DNA of 43,746 nucleotides from NCBI GenBank assembly GCA_013286655.1, contig JABDFG010000013.1, forward strand, positions 1 to 43,746, in the 5' to 3' direction. Below are positions 7,459-15,493 of this stretch, one piece after another. Numbering within the stretch: the first letter of the stretch is position 1; every line of letters starts with the position of its first letter. The notes beneath the pieces are model-generated. The model was not told the DNA's origin. It made no database searches and was given only the letters and a program-made list of their open reading frames with translations. Origin of the DNA: Bacteroidota bacterium. GTDB taxonomy: Bacteria; Bacteroidota; Bacteroidia; JABDFU01. A program made the translations under genes and the position numbers.

Positions 7459-8885
7459 AAAAGCTGTTTCGTACATTCTCTCTGATTTTTTTTCTGAGTT
7501 TCGCGTTTTCAGTCATAGCGCAGGAATCTGATTCTGTTGAGCTTCATCGGCCCGCTAAGGAACCCTACTTCGTCATTCATACCATTTCTGTTTCGGGGAA
7601 TTACCGTACAAAAAAACGAATCATTTTACGGGAGCTGACATTTCAAGCCGGAGACACGGTCTTGGCTTCTATGCTGGATACCCGTTTGCTGCGGGCAAAA
7701 TACAATATTCAAAATACCTTGTTGTTTAATTTTGTCCGTATCGATACCATTCCTTATTTTAAAAATCAGATTGACATCCTTATTGACCTAAAAGAACGCT
7801 GGTATCTTTTTCCTATTCCGACACTTGATAATGCCGAGCGAAATTTTAATACCTGGCTGGAGAATCCGAATCTTGCCCGGGAGAGCTATGGTTTTTATTT
7901 TGTCGATAATAATTTTAAAGGTCTGAAAAGCAATCTCTCCTTTAAGTTTCGCTTTGGTTATTCGGAACAATTCCAGGTGACTTACAGTATTCCTTATATT
8001 GATAAAAAACAAGCTTCGGGACTGGGTTTTGGTTTCAGTTATAACCGTAATCATGAGATCATTTACTCGACCGTGGATGACTATGTACAATATTACAAGA
8101 ACCCGGAGTCCTATGTCAGGGACGAATGGGTGGGCAGGATTAATTATTCTCATCGCTGGGGTTTATACAATTACCAGTTGGCCGAGCTTCGTTTTGTAAA
8201 AAGCAGCGTAAGTGATTCAGTTGTTTCTTTGAACAAAGATTATTTCGAAAATGGTTCGACTATTTTTCAATTGTTTGTAGCCAGTTATGGTTTCCGCCGC
8301 GATTTTCGCGATTCTAAAATATATCCTTTAAAAGGTTATTTTGTTGGGATTGATTTTGTGAAACAGGGCCTGGGTATTTTGAAAAATGAAAGTGCCGACC
8401 TGGTTTATATCTCTGCTTCTGCCAGGAAATACTGGCAATTATTTGATCGTACTTATTTTGATGCGATGCTGAAAGGTAAACTTTCCACCAATGATCAGCC
8501 TCCCTATTATGTTCAGCGTGCCCTGGGATATGGAGATTATGTCAGAGGATATGAATATTATGTGATTGACGGGCAAAGTTTTGCCTTGCTCAAGACAAAT
8601 ATCCATTACCAGCTCGTGCGACCGAATGTCCATAAATTCAATGGGCTGGGTAATGAAAAATTTAACACTTTGCCATATGCTTTTTACCTTAGTTTATTTG
8701 CTGACGCGGCATACGTCAGCGATAAGTTTTATTACCAGTTAAATCCTCTGACCAATTCCTGGTTGATCGGGGGAGGAGTTGGGCTTGACTTTGTGACGTA
8801 TTACGATATCGTGCTGCGGTTTGAATATTCCGTAAACCGTATGGGCGAAACGGGATTTTATGTGCATCTTTCGGCACCGTTTTGA
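7455..8885 (+). CDS. POTRA-containing outer-membrane beta-barrel protein (Omp85-like)
   Basis: This 476-aa protein has a signal peptide (KKLFRTFSLIFFLSFAFSVIA, then QES). A single POTRA-like domain follows at about residues 38-115 (ISVSGNYRTKKRIILREL, then LLFNFVRIDTI), then a barrel of alternating hydrophobic strands. The barrel includes YPLKGYFVGIDFVKQG and RALGYGDYVRGYEYYV, resembling the D15/Omp85 RGY region, and it ends in Phe as barrel proteins do. It is shorter than BamA and has one POTRA rather than several, so it is a separate Omp85-type protein. Its substrate is unknown. The start is GTG, overlapping the CBS stop by four bases, which implies coupled translation. Confidence 0.85.
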   Translation: MKKLFRTFSLIFFLSFAFSVIAQESDSVELHRPAKEPYFVIHTISVSGNYRTKKRIILRELTFQAGDTVLASMLDTRLLRAKYNIQNTLLFNFVRIDTIPYFKNQIDILIDLKERWYLFPIPTLDNAERNFNTWLENPNLARESYGFYFVDNNFKGLKSNLSFKFRFGYSEQFQVTYSIPYIDKKQASGLGFGFSYNRNHEIIYSTVDDYVQYYKNPESYVRDEWVGRINYSHRWGLYNYQLAELRFVKSSVSDSVVSLNKDYFENGSTIFQLFVASYGFRRDFRDSKIYPLKGYFVGIDFVKQGLGILKNESADLVYISASARKYWQLFDRTYFDAMLKGKLSTNDQPPYYVQRALGYGDYVRGYEYYVIDGQSFALLKTNIHYQLVRPNVHKFNGLGNEKFNTLPYAFYLSLFADAAYVSDKFYYQLNPLTNSWLIGGGVGLDFVTYYDIVLRFEYSVNRMGETGFYVHLSAPF

Positions 8886-8940
8886 GTGGCTGTTCAAAAA
8901 GATTTAAAGTACCTTCATATGCCGTTTATTAGTTAGAGAA

Positions 8941-10200
8941 ATGTACAAGGAAATTACCAGCTGTAGAATTTGCGGCAATACCAACCTGGTTTCATTGATT
9001 TATCTTGGTGAACAAGCTCTGACAGGAGTATTTCCTAGGAATAAAGGAGATAAGATCACGTCAGGGCCTTTGGAATTAGTCAAGTGCCATCCTGCAACTG
9101 AAAAAGATGTTGTTTGCCACCTGGTTCAGCTTCGTCATTCGTATGACAGCCGTGAAATGTACGGATTAAATTATGGTTACCGTTCCGGTCTGAATCCCTC
9201 CATGGTTGAGCATTTAAAGTCGGTTGTTCAATGTATTCTCGCTACGGTAAACTTAGAGAAAGGAGATTTGATAATTGATATTGGTAGTAATGATAGTACA
9301 TTATTACAGCACTACCCCACTGATAAGGGATATGAGCTGACCGGTATTGATCCGACCGGTGCAAAATTTAAACCCTATTATCCTCCTTCTATTAAACTCA
9401 TTCCGGATTTTTTTTCTTCCGAACTGGTGAAAAATTTTTTTTCCGGGAAGAAGGTGAAAGTGATCACCTCCATTGCCATGTTTTATGATCTGGAAGACCC
9501 TGTAGCATTTGTAAAAAACATACATACTGCTTTGGCGGATGATGGGATCTGGATTTTTGAACAGAGTTATCTTCCTTCCATGCTGGAAACGAATGCGTAT
9601 GATACGATTTGTCATGAACACCTGGAATATTATGCTTTGTACCAGGTGAAATACATCCTGGATAAGGTCGGATTCAGAATCGTTAATGTAGTTTCGAATG
9701 ATGTAAACGGAGGCAGTTTCAGGGTTACTGCTGCAAAAGGTAATTCCGGTTATCCTGTTGATAAGAGTGTAATGGAGCATGTGGAAGCTGAGAAAAAACT
9801 CCAGCTCGACACCTTAAAACCTTACGAAGAGTTTCGAAAAAAAGTCGAAATGCACAAAAAGAGTTTTATTTCTTTGATACATGGAATAAAGGAAAAAGGA
9901 AAGTTGATTTGCGGATATGGGGCCTCTACTAAAGGGAATGTGATCCTGCAATACTGCGGAATTTCTGCACAGGATATCCCGTTCATTGCTGAAGTAAATG
10001 AAGATAAATACGGTTCATTTACTCCGTTTACGCATATTCCTATTATTTCGGAGAAAGAAGCCAGAGCAAAGATGCCGGATTATTTCCTGGTTCTTCCCTG
10101 GCATTTCCGGAAAGGAATTATAGAAAAAGAAAAGAAGTTTTTGAAATCAGGGGGAAAGTTCATTTTTCCGCTTCCTGAAATTGAAGTTGTTGGTCTATGA
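8941..10200 (+). CDS. Sugar C-methyltransferase-like SAM enzyme (TylC3/TcaB9-type fold)
   Basis: This 419-aa enzyme has the three-part layout of nucleotide-sugar C-methyltransferases. First is an N-terminal zinc-type region with CRICGN at residues 8-13 and further cysteines in the KCHPATEKDVVCHLVQL segment. Next is a Rossmann SAM-binding core with motif I LIIDIGSNDSTLL near residue 110. Last is a C-terminal domain with GYGASTKGNVILQYCGI near residue 325. The active-site segment reads TICHEHLEYYAL. The His-Glu-His core expected of the family is present, but the position that is Tyr in characterised members appears to be Cys. The known reaction adds a methyl to C3 of a dTDP-4-keto-6-deoxysugar; the exact substrate here cannot be read. 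It opens the five-gene glycan block and shares ATGA with the next gene. Confidence 0.85.
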   Translation: MYKEITSCRICGNTNLVSLIYLGEQALTGVFPRNKGDKITSGPLELVKCHPATEKDVVCHLVQLRHSYDSREMYGLNYGYRSGLNPSMVEHLKSVVQCILATVNLEKGDLIIDIGSNDSTLLQHYPTDKGYELTGIDPTGAKFKPYYPPSIKLIPDFFSSELVKNFFSGKKVKVITSIAMFYDLEDPVAFVKNIHTALADDGIWIFEQSYLPSMLETNAYDTICHEHLEYYALYQVKYILDKVGFRIVNVVSNDVNGGSFRVTAAKGNSGYPVDKSVMEHVEAEKKLQLDTLKPYEEFRKKVEMHKKSFISLIHGIKEKGKLICGYGASTKGNVILQYCGISAQDIPFIAEVNEDKYGSFTPFTHIPIISEKEARAKMPDYFLVLPWHFRKGIIEKEKKFLKSGGKFIFPLPEIEVVGL

Positions 10201-11147
10201 AGAAGGCTGTTATTGTCGGTCATACAGGTCAGGATGGAACGTATCTTTCCGCACTTCTTCGTGAAAAAAAGTATGAAGTGACGGGTGTTTCGCGTAAACA
10301 GGTTTCTGAAAATAAATATGAAATTAAAAGCATTGATATTTTGCAGGAGCTTGCCGTTGAAAATTTTCTAAAGAAAATTCAACCGGATGAAATTTATTTT
10401 CTTGCTGCCGTGCATCAGTCATCAGAAGATGCTCAATTAGCAACCGGAGATCTTTTCAGGAAGAGTTTGGATTTGAACCTGCTGGCATTGATCAATTTTC
10501 TCGAAGGCATCCGGAAATATTCACCTCATTGCAAATTGTTTTATGCTGGCTCATCGCATGTTTTCGGCAATCCGGAAAAATCGCCCCAGGACGAATCAAG
10601 CCCATTTCGACCAGACTGTATTTATGGCATAACAAAGACCGCCGGGATAAATGCCTGCCATTTTTACAGAGAAAGATATGCTGTTTTTGCCGGTGTTGGA
10701 ATTTTTTATAACCACGAATCACCTTTGCGTTCTTCCAACTATGTTTCCAGTAAGATCGTTCAAGCAGCTGTTGCCATAAAAAAAGGTTTAACATCCGAAC
10801 TTATCCTTGGCAATCTTGAATCCAAGATCGATTGGGGTTACGCCCCTGATTATATGTACGCTGCTTATTCTATCCTGCAGCTATCCAGCGCAGATGACTT
10901 TATTATTTCAAGTGGAGCTCTTCATTCGATAGCGGATTTTGTAGGAGAGGTGTTTGCTTACCTGGAACTCGATTGGACTAACTTTGTGAAGGTAAATCCC
11001 CTGCTTATTTCAAAAAGGCAGAAGCAGAATCTTTTTGGAAATAATCAAAAAATCAGAAATACAACGGGATGGACTCCGGGGGTTGATTTTAAGGGACTGA
11101 TAAAAATTCTGGTCAACGAAGAATTAAAAAAGTATGGTTCTGAATAA
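10197..11147 (+). CDS. GDP-mannose 4,6-dehydratase-like SDR, probable sugar-nucleotide oxidoreductase lacking the usual catalytic Glu
   Basis: An extended short-chain dehydrogenase of 316 aa. The NAD(P) loop GHTGQDG (residues 8-14) followed by TYLSALLREKKYEVTG is the hallmark of the GMD branch. The catalytic Tyr and Lys are Y143 and K147 (YGITK). Where GMD has a T/S-S-E-x-Y-G segment with an essential Glu, this protein has SSHVFG with His at 121. The protein is also shorter than typical GMD. It may therefore be a 4-ketoreductase, epimerase or other modified-sugar enzyme rather than a true dehydratase. It is the second gene of the glycan block, starts in the ATGA overlap with the C-methyltransferase, and is followed by a 14-base overlap with the GT2 gene. 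Confidence 0.82.
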   Translation: MKKAVIVGHTGQDGTYLSALLREKKYEVTGVSRKQVSENKYEIKSIDILQELAVENFLKKIQPDEIYFLAAVHQSSEDAQLATGDLFRKSLDLNLLALINFLEGIRKYSPHCKLFYAGSSHVFGNPEKSPQDESSPFRPDCIYGITKTAGINACHFYRERYAVFAGVGIFYNHESPLRSSNYVSSKIVQAAVAIKKGLTSELILGNLESKIDWGYAPDYMYAAYSILQLSSADDFIISSGALHSIADFVGEVFAYLELDWTNFVKVNPLLISKRQKQNLFGNNQKIRNTTGWTPGVDFKGLIKILVNEELKKYGSE

Positions 11148-11868
11148 AACACTTTTATTTATTCCCACCTATAACGAGCTGGAAAATGTCGAAAGGATTT
11201 TTCGGGAAATAAAATCTTTTGACCTGGGAATGGATATTTTGTTTCTGGATGATAATTCTCCGGATGGTACAGGAAGATTGATAGATGGTTTAGTTGAAAG
11301 TAACAAGGGTGTATTTGTCATTCATCGTGCGGCGAAGTCCGGGATCGGGAGTGCGCATCAGACTGGGATAAAATGGGCCTATGACCGTAATTACGAAACG
11401 CTTATTACGATGGATTGCGATTTTACGCATTCCCCTTCTTACCTTATTAATTTTATCCGGCACAGTGACCGGGCGGATGTTGTCGTAGGTTCCCGGTACA
11501 TGAACAAGCACAGTCTGGCTACCTGGAACCTGTTCCGGAAGTTCCTGACTAATGCAGGTCATTTCCTTACGGTACATTTACTGGATATGCCTTATGATGC
11601 AAGCGGCGCATTCCGTCTTTATCGTTTAAAAAATATTGACAAACATATTTTTTTGCTTAACCAGTCAGTCGGTTATTCTTTCTTTTTTGAAAGTCTGTTT
11701 TTATTACATTTCAATGGGAAGAAAATAGTTGAAATTCCCATTGAGCTTCCTTCCCGGACTTATGGAACTTCTAAAATGACCTGGAAGGATGCCGGAAACA
11801 GTTTGATTTTTCTTTTAGGTTTGTGCCGAAAGAAAGTTTTTGATAGGAAATCTCTTTATGTAAAATGA
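11134..11868 (+). CDS. Polyprenyl-phosphate glycosyltransferase, DPM-synthase-like (GT2)
   Basis: This 244-aa protein has no membrane segment. It opens with LLFIPTYNELENVERIF and has the nucleotide-binding LDDNSPDGTG motif near residue 35 and the metal-binding region MDCDFTHSP near residue 92. VVGSRYM and a YDASGAFRLYRL segment correspond to the ASGFR region of dolichol-phosphate-mannose synthases. Such enzymes load a sugar from GDP- or UDP-sugar onto a polyprenyl phosphate at the cytoplasmic face. It lacks the extra membrane domains seen in some bacterial forms. Neighbours fit: a nucleotide-sugar enzyme before it and a GT-C membrane transferase after it that could use the lipid-linked sugar. 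It overlaps both flanking genes. Confidence 0.88.
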   Translation: MVLNKTLLFIPTYNELENVERIFREIKSFDLGMDILFLDDNSPDGTGRLIDGLVESNKGVFVIHRAAKSGIGSAHQTGIKWAYDRNYETLITMDCDFTHSPSYLINFIRHSDRADVVVGSRYMNKHSLATWNLFRKFLTNAGHFLTVHLLDMPYDASGAFRLYRLKNIDKHIFLLNQSVGYSFFFESLFLLHFNGKKIVEIPIELPSRTYGTSKMTWKDAGNSLIFLLGLCRKKVFDRKSLYVK

Positions 11869-12572
11869 CTTCAGCAGAGAAAGAACAAGTAATAAAGCGG
11901 GACTGGGAGATTTACTGGGCCGATAAAGAGCGGGCAGGAAATGCTGTTTATGACTTTTTTGCCGGTATCTATCGCAGACTCGTTGTGAAAAAAAGTTTAA
12001 ATCATTTTGTTAAGAAATATTTTTCAAGAGGGATGAAGGTGCTTCATGCGGGATGTGGAAGCGGGCAGGTGGATGTTGATATTTCCGAGTTTATTGATAT
12101 CACGGCGCTTGATATTTCAACGAATGCATTGAGCATTTACAAAAGGACAAATCGCGGAGCGGGTAAGATCGTCCAGGGAACTATTTTCGATCTGCCATTT
12201 CCCGATACGACATTTGATGGACTTTATAATCTGGGTGTGCTGGAACATTTTAGTCAGGATGATATTCGTAAAATTCTGTTGGAATGCAAACGTGTTTTGA
12301 AGCCGGGGGGAAGGGCTATTCTCTTCTGGCCTCCTACTTTCGGATTTACCGTTTTGGTGCTGGATAGCGCTCACTTTGTTTTGAATAAAATTTTCCGGAT
12401 GAAGATCAATCTTCATCCGGCGGAGATAACGAGGTTAAGGTCCCGGCAACATGCGATAGATTCTTTGGAAGAGGCAGGATTTGAGATCGTAAAATGTTAT
12501 TTTGGTCCAAGGGATCTTTTTACTCAAGTTGTCGTCGTTGCTGATAAACCCAGGCATCATGAGTCCGAATAA
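11865..12572 (+). CDS. Class I SAM-dependent methyltransferase of the glycan block
   Basis: A 235-aa cytoplasmic methyltransferase of the Methyltransf_11 type. Motif I is VLHAGCGSGQVDVDIS near residues 59-74, an acidic ribose-binding LDIS lies at about 83-86, and the post-core segment is FPDTTFDGLYNLGVLEHF. RVLKPGGRAILFWPP completes the fold. The substrate is not readable; a sugar or a lipid-linked glycan is suggested by its position between the DPM-like transferase (four-base ATGA overlap) and the GT-C/TPR gene (14-base overlap). It is unrelated in layout to the C-methyltransferase at 8941, so the block contains two distinct methyl-transfer steps. Confidence 0.83.
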   Translation: MTSAEKEQVIKRDWEIYWADKERAGNAVYDFFAGIYRRLVVKKSLNHFVKKYFSRGMKVLHAGCGSGQVDVDISEFIDITALDISTNALSIYKRTNRGAGKIVQGTIFDLPFPDTTFDGLYNLGVLEHFSQDDIRKILLECKRVLKPGGRAILFWPPTFGFTVLVLDSAHFVLNKIFRMKINLHPAEITRLRSRQHAIDSLEEAGFEIVKCYFGPRDLFTQVVVVADKPRHHESE

Positions 12573-14784
12573 AAATTTGTTCCATTGGTTTTTTCCGGAA
12601 GAATCCATCCGAAAAAATGCAACGTATCTTTTTTTAATCCTTGTTTTATATTCGGTGGCGGTCTTCATGGGAATCATAAATCATGAAATGTGGAGAGACG
12701 AACTGGAGCCCTGGCTTGTGGGTAGCAGCAGTCATTCGCTTTCGGGTTTTTTTCACAACATGAAAATGGGATCCAATCCTTATATCTGGTATTTGATTCT
12801 TCATTTTCTCAGCCGGATCACCCTGAATCCTGTTATTGTTCAGGTTGCGCATGGTTCATTTGCGATTGCTGCCATTTATCTTTTTTTACGGTTTTCACCT
12901 TTTTCGCTGCTTCAAAAATTTCTGTTTTGTTTCGGGTATTATGTTCTTTATGAATATGGTATTATCAGCAGGGGCTATGCCCTGACTATTTTTTTTCTCT
13001 TCTTGTTTTGTGCTGCGTATAAAAAATACTGGAACAGAACTATTCCACTTGCTCTGGTGATTTTTTTTCTTGCAAATGCGACGGGAGGTTTCGGTGCAAT
13101 TTTGTCCATTTCTCTATTGGTATTTCTGGTTTCCAATTATTACTTGAATAGAATATCAGCCGGAAGAGGAAAGCAAGACATAAAATATACCGGCTGGACG
13201 GCCCTCATTATTCTTTTTTCTGTCTGGATCGCGATCAAATCGATCGCCCCTCCTCCTGACAGTGTATATGCAACAAAGTGGTTCACGGAATTCAATTTTA
13301 ACAGATTTGCTGCGGTATTCTGCAGGCTATGGTCCGGGTTTATGCCCATACCCGCACTTTCGGGAATTCACTTTATGAATACAAATATTATCATGCCGGG
13401 CCGGGATGCCGGATTTGAGAATTTTTTTCTGGTAACCATTTCTTTTGCCTTTCTTGCAGTTAATACGTTGATTTTTTCCCGAAAGTTACCGGTCTTGCTG
13501 TTTTATCTTTGCGGCACATGCGGAATCCTGCTTTTCTCTTATCTGAGTGGTCCAATTTTCGCGATCAACGCTTCTCGTTATAATGGATTTTTATACATCA
13601 TTTTTCTTGTTTCGTTCTGGCTATTGCTGTATCTCCCGGAAAAAGAACAGGTTTTGGTTTTTTTTCTGACTCCTCTTGCTAAAAAACTGAAGGTGGATAC
13701 CTATCAAAATGAAATCCTGACTTTCTTTTTAATGGTGAATGTAGTGGCCTGTGCAATTGCCTATTGGAAAGATTTCAAGTATCCGTTTTCTAACATAACA
13801 AAAACGGGTAAGTACATCGTGAGTAATAATCTGCAGCGATATGCAGCAGCGGGATTTGTGGATTATACGGTTTCTCCGATCAGTGCGTATACGCGCAAAC
13901 CATTTTATTATCCCGATCGCGATACTACCAGTACCTTTCCGGTATGGACAAGGAAAAATTACGCTACGGACCCCAATGTGGTGATGGAACGTTTGTTAAA
14001 TAGAATATCCAGGACCAATGACACATTTCTGGTTGTTTTGAATTTTGATATGAATACATCGCTTATGAAAGATGTACAGTTTTCTCACCTGGCGGATTTT
14101 AAAGGAAGTATCGTACAGGAAGAAAGTTTTTCTTTATTCCTTGCCTGTAAATATAATTTAATGAATGATCTGGCAATACCTACCCCTTTAACAGAGGAAC
14201 GGATTGCTAATTATATAAGCCTTATGAACACACTTGTTCAAAACGATAAAGTAGAGGAATGCGAAAAGGTGATTGACAGGATAAAAGCAAAAATGCAGGA
14301 AAGGCCGGTAGCGAAATTTCATGTTTACCAGGGTCTGTTCTACCTGAAAAAAAACAGGCCGGACAAGGCGATCCTTGAATTTGAAAAGGAAATTGATTTA
14401 AATCTGCAAAAGGACGAAGCCTATTTTCAGTTAGGATTACTGTATGCCCGGGAAGAGAAAATAGATTCAGCGATCATTGCCTGGGAAAAAACGGTTTCTC
14501 TTAATTCCGGCAATATTGATGCTTATGCTAACCTGGGCGTGTGTTACCTGAATTTCAGGAAAGATCTGAATAAGGCGGAAGGATGTTGGAACAGAACTGT
14601 TCAATTGAATCCTGATTACGGTCCGGGATATTTAAACCTCCTGATTATATGCCAAAACAGAAAAGATGATGCTGGTATGCTTAAATACCTTCGCCTGGCT
14701 TTACAAAAAGGAATCTCCCCAGAGGAAATCAGGAAAAGTGGCATTACTATTTCCGATGAATTGTTAAGAAAAGCAAATCCCTGA
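12559..14784 (+). CDS. GT-C-type membrane protein with C-terminal TPR domain, probable lipid-linked-sugar glycosyltransferase
   Basis: This 741-aa protein has roughly ten or more hydrophobic segments in its first 420 residues, then a soluble part ending in about three to four TPR units (about residues 580-741, e.g. AYFQLGLLYAREEKIDSAI and AYANLGVCYLNF). Just after the first membrane segment lies HEMWRDELEPW, with D47-E48 in the place where GT-C enzymes carry their catalytic acidic loop. I read it as a polyprenyl-phosphate-sugar-dependent transferase, a partner for the DPM-like enzyme upstream. The order GT-C then TPR recalls eukaryotic TMTC O-mannosyltransferases; this is a likeness of architecture only. 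I chose the ATG at 12559, which gives a 14-base overlap with the methyltransferase; an upstream start at 12502 would overlap by 71 bases. Confidence 0.75.
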   Translation: MSPNKNLFHWFFPEESIRKNATYLFLILVLYSVAVFMGIINHEMWRDELEPWLVGSSSHSLSGFFHNMKMGSNPYIWYLILHFLSRITLNPVIVQVAHGSFAIAAIYLFLRFSPFSLLQKFLFCFGYYVLYEYGIISRGYALTIFFLFLFCAAYKKYWNRTIPLALVIFFLANATGGFGAILSISLLVFLVSNYYLNRISAGRGKQDIKYTGWTALIILFSVWIAIKSIAPPPDSVYATKWFTEFNFNRFAAVFCRLWSGFMPIPALSGIHFMNTNIIMPGRDAGFENFFLVTISFAFLAVNTLIFSRKLPVLLFYLCGTCGILLFSYLSGPIFAINASRYNGFLYIIFLVSFWLLLYLPEKEQVLVFFLTPLAKKLKVDTYQNEILTFFLMVNVVACAIAYWKDFKYPFSNITKTGKYIVSNNLQRYAAAGFVDYTVSPISAYTRKPFYYPDRDTTSTFPVWTRKNYATDPNVVMERLLNRISRTNDTFLVVLNFDMNTSLMKDVQFSHLADFKGSIVQEESFSLFLACKYNLMNDLAIPTPLTEERIANYISLMNTLVQNDKVEECEKVIDRIKAKMQERPVAKFHVYQGLFYLKKNRPDKAILEFEKEIDLNLQKDEAYFQLGLLYAREEKIDSAIIAWEKTVSLNSGNIDAYANLGVCYLNFRKDLNKAEGCWNRTVQLNPDYGPGYLNLLIICQNRKDDAGMLKYLRLALQKGISPEEIRKSGITISDELLRKANP

Positions 14785-14882
14785 AAACTCGATACATGTG
14801 AATCATGTAATCCATTTTAAGATGAATGCAATGGCTTTCATTTAAATCTCCTCAACTTGGGGATCAAATAATCTTAAAATGT

Positions 14883-15467
14883 ATGAAAAAGAAATTCGTT
14901 TTAATCGTATTCATTTTGATAGCTGAATTAGTAGCTGCTCAGAAAAAAGATTCTTGCTATGCAGGAGTTTATCTTAACAAAACAGATTTTGTGCAAAACC
15001 ATTTGTCGTATAAAATAAATGAAGACATCAAAGGAGATAAACTCAAATTTGCTTTTCCGGCGGATTTAACTTTTGAATTAAAATTAGTGAAACAGGATTC
15101 GGTCATGCGTTTCAAACCCGGCACTATATACGGATATTATGAATGTGGGGCCGTTTTCCGCTATTCAAGCGGAACAGCCATCAATGCTCAGGAAGGGTAT
15201 TATAAAATTGAAGAGGCAAAAGAACTGATTATATATTCTTGTCCTTTATTATATGGTTCGGAAATTTTTTACAGCTTGAATTTGACTTCCCCGATTCACC
15301 GGCTAACGGAAAAGAATCTTGAAAATGATTTTAAAGGCTATCCGGAATTTATTAATTCCATCAGAAAAATAAATCGAAAAATGGAAGGAAATTTGGCGGA
15401 ACGGAGTGACAGTGGGTATTTTCAGATAAACCGGATCTATCGGGAAACGATCTCTCCGGGAAAATAA
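14883..15467 (+). CDS. Unrecognised exported protein, 194 aa
   Basis: The protein starts with a clear signal peptide (KKKFVLIVFILIAELVAAQ, cleaved before KKDS). The mature part is mixed and probably beta-rich, with two cysteines well separated (DSCYAG and ECGAVFRY) plus one in YSCPLLYG. I do not recognise a family. An ATG exists at 14826, but the 14883 start puts the signal peptide at the true N-terminus. It follows the GT-C gene after a 98-bp gap in which a weak TACATG/CATGTA hairpin is the only structure I see. It could belong to the glycan block or simply fill the gap before nadK. Confidence 0.68.
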   Translation: MKKKFVLIVFILIAELVAAQKKDSCYAGVYLNKTDFVQNHLSYKINEDIKGDKLKFAFPADLTFELKLVKQDSVMRFKPGTIYGYYECGAVFRYSSGTAINAQEGYYKIEEAKELIIYSCPLLYGSEIFYSLNLTSPIHRLTEKNLENDFKGYPEFINSIRKINRKMEGNLAERSDSGYFQINRIYRETISPGK

Positions 15468-15472
15468 TTTCT

Positions 15473-15480
15473 TACCTTTG
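15473..15480 (+). promoter_or_regulatory. -7 box for nadK
   Basis: TACCTTTG is an exact match to TAnnTTTG. It lies 13 bases before the nadK ATG at 15494 and just after the stop of the preceding gene. No TTG lies at the correct spacing upstream, so it is half of a consensus promoter. The leader would be very short. Confidence 0.42.
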
Positions 15481-15493
15481 TGTTTTGCAAAGT

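Noticed and set aside
12502-12558. Upstream ATG for the GT-C/TPR gene
   Set aside because: It would overlap the methyltransferase gene by 71 bases; ATG at 12559 gives the 14-base overlap seen elsewhere in the block.
14785-14825. TACATG-TGAAT-CATGTA hairpin as a terminator
   Set aside because: Only a six-base AT-rich stem and no T run after it.
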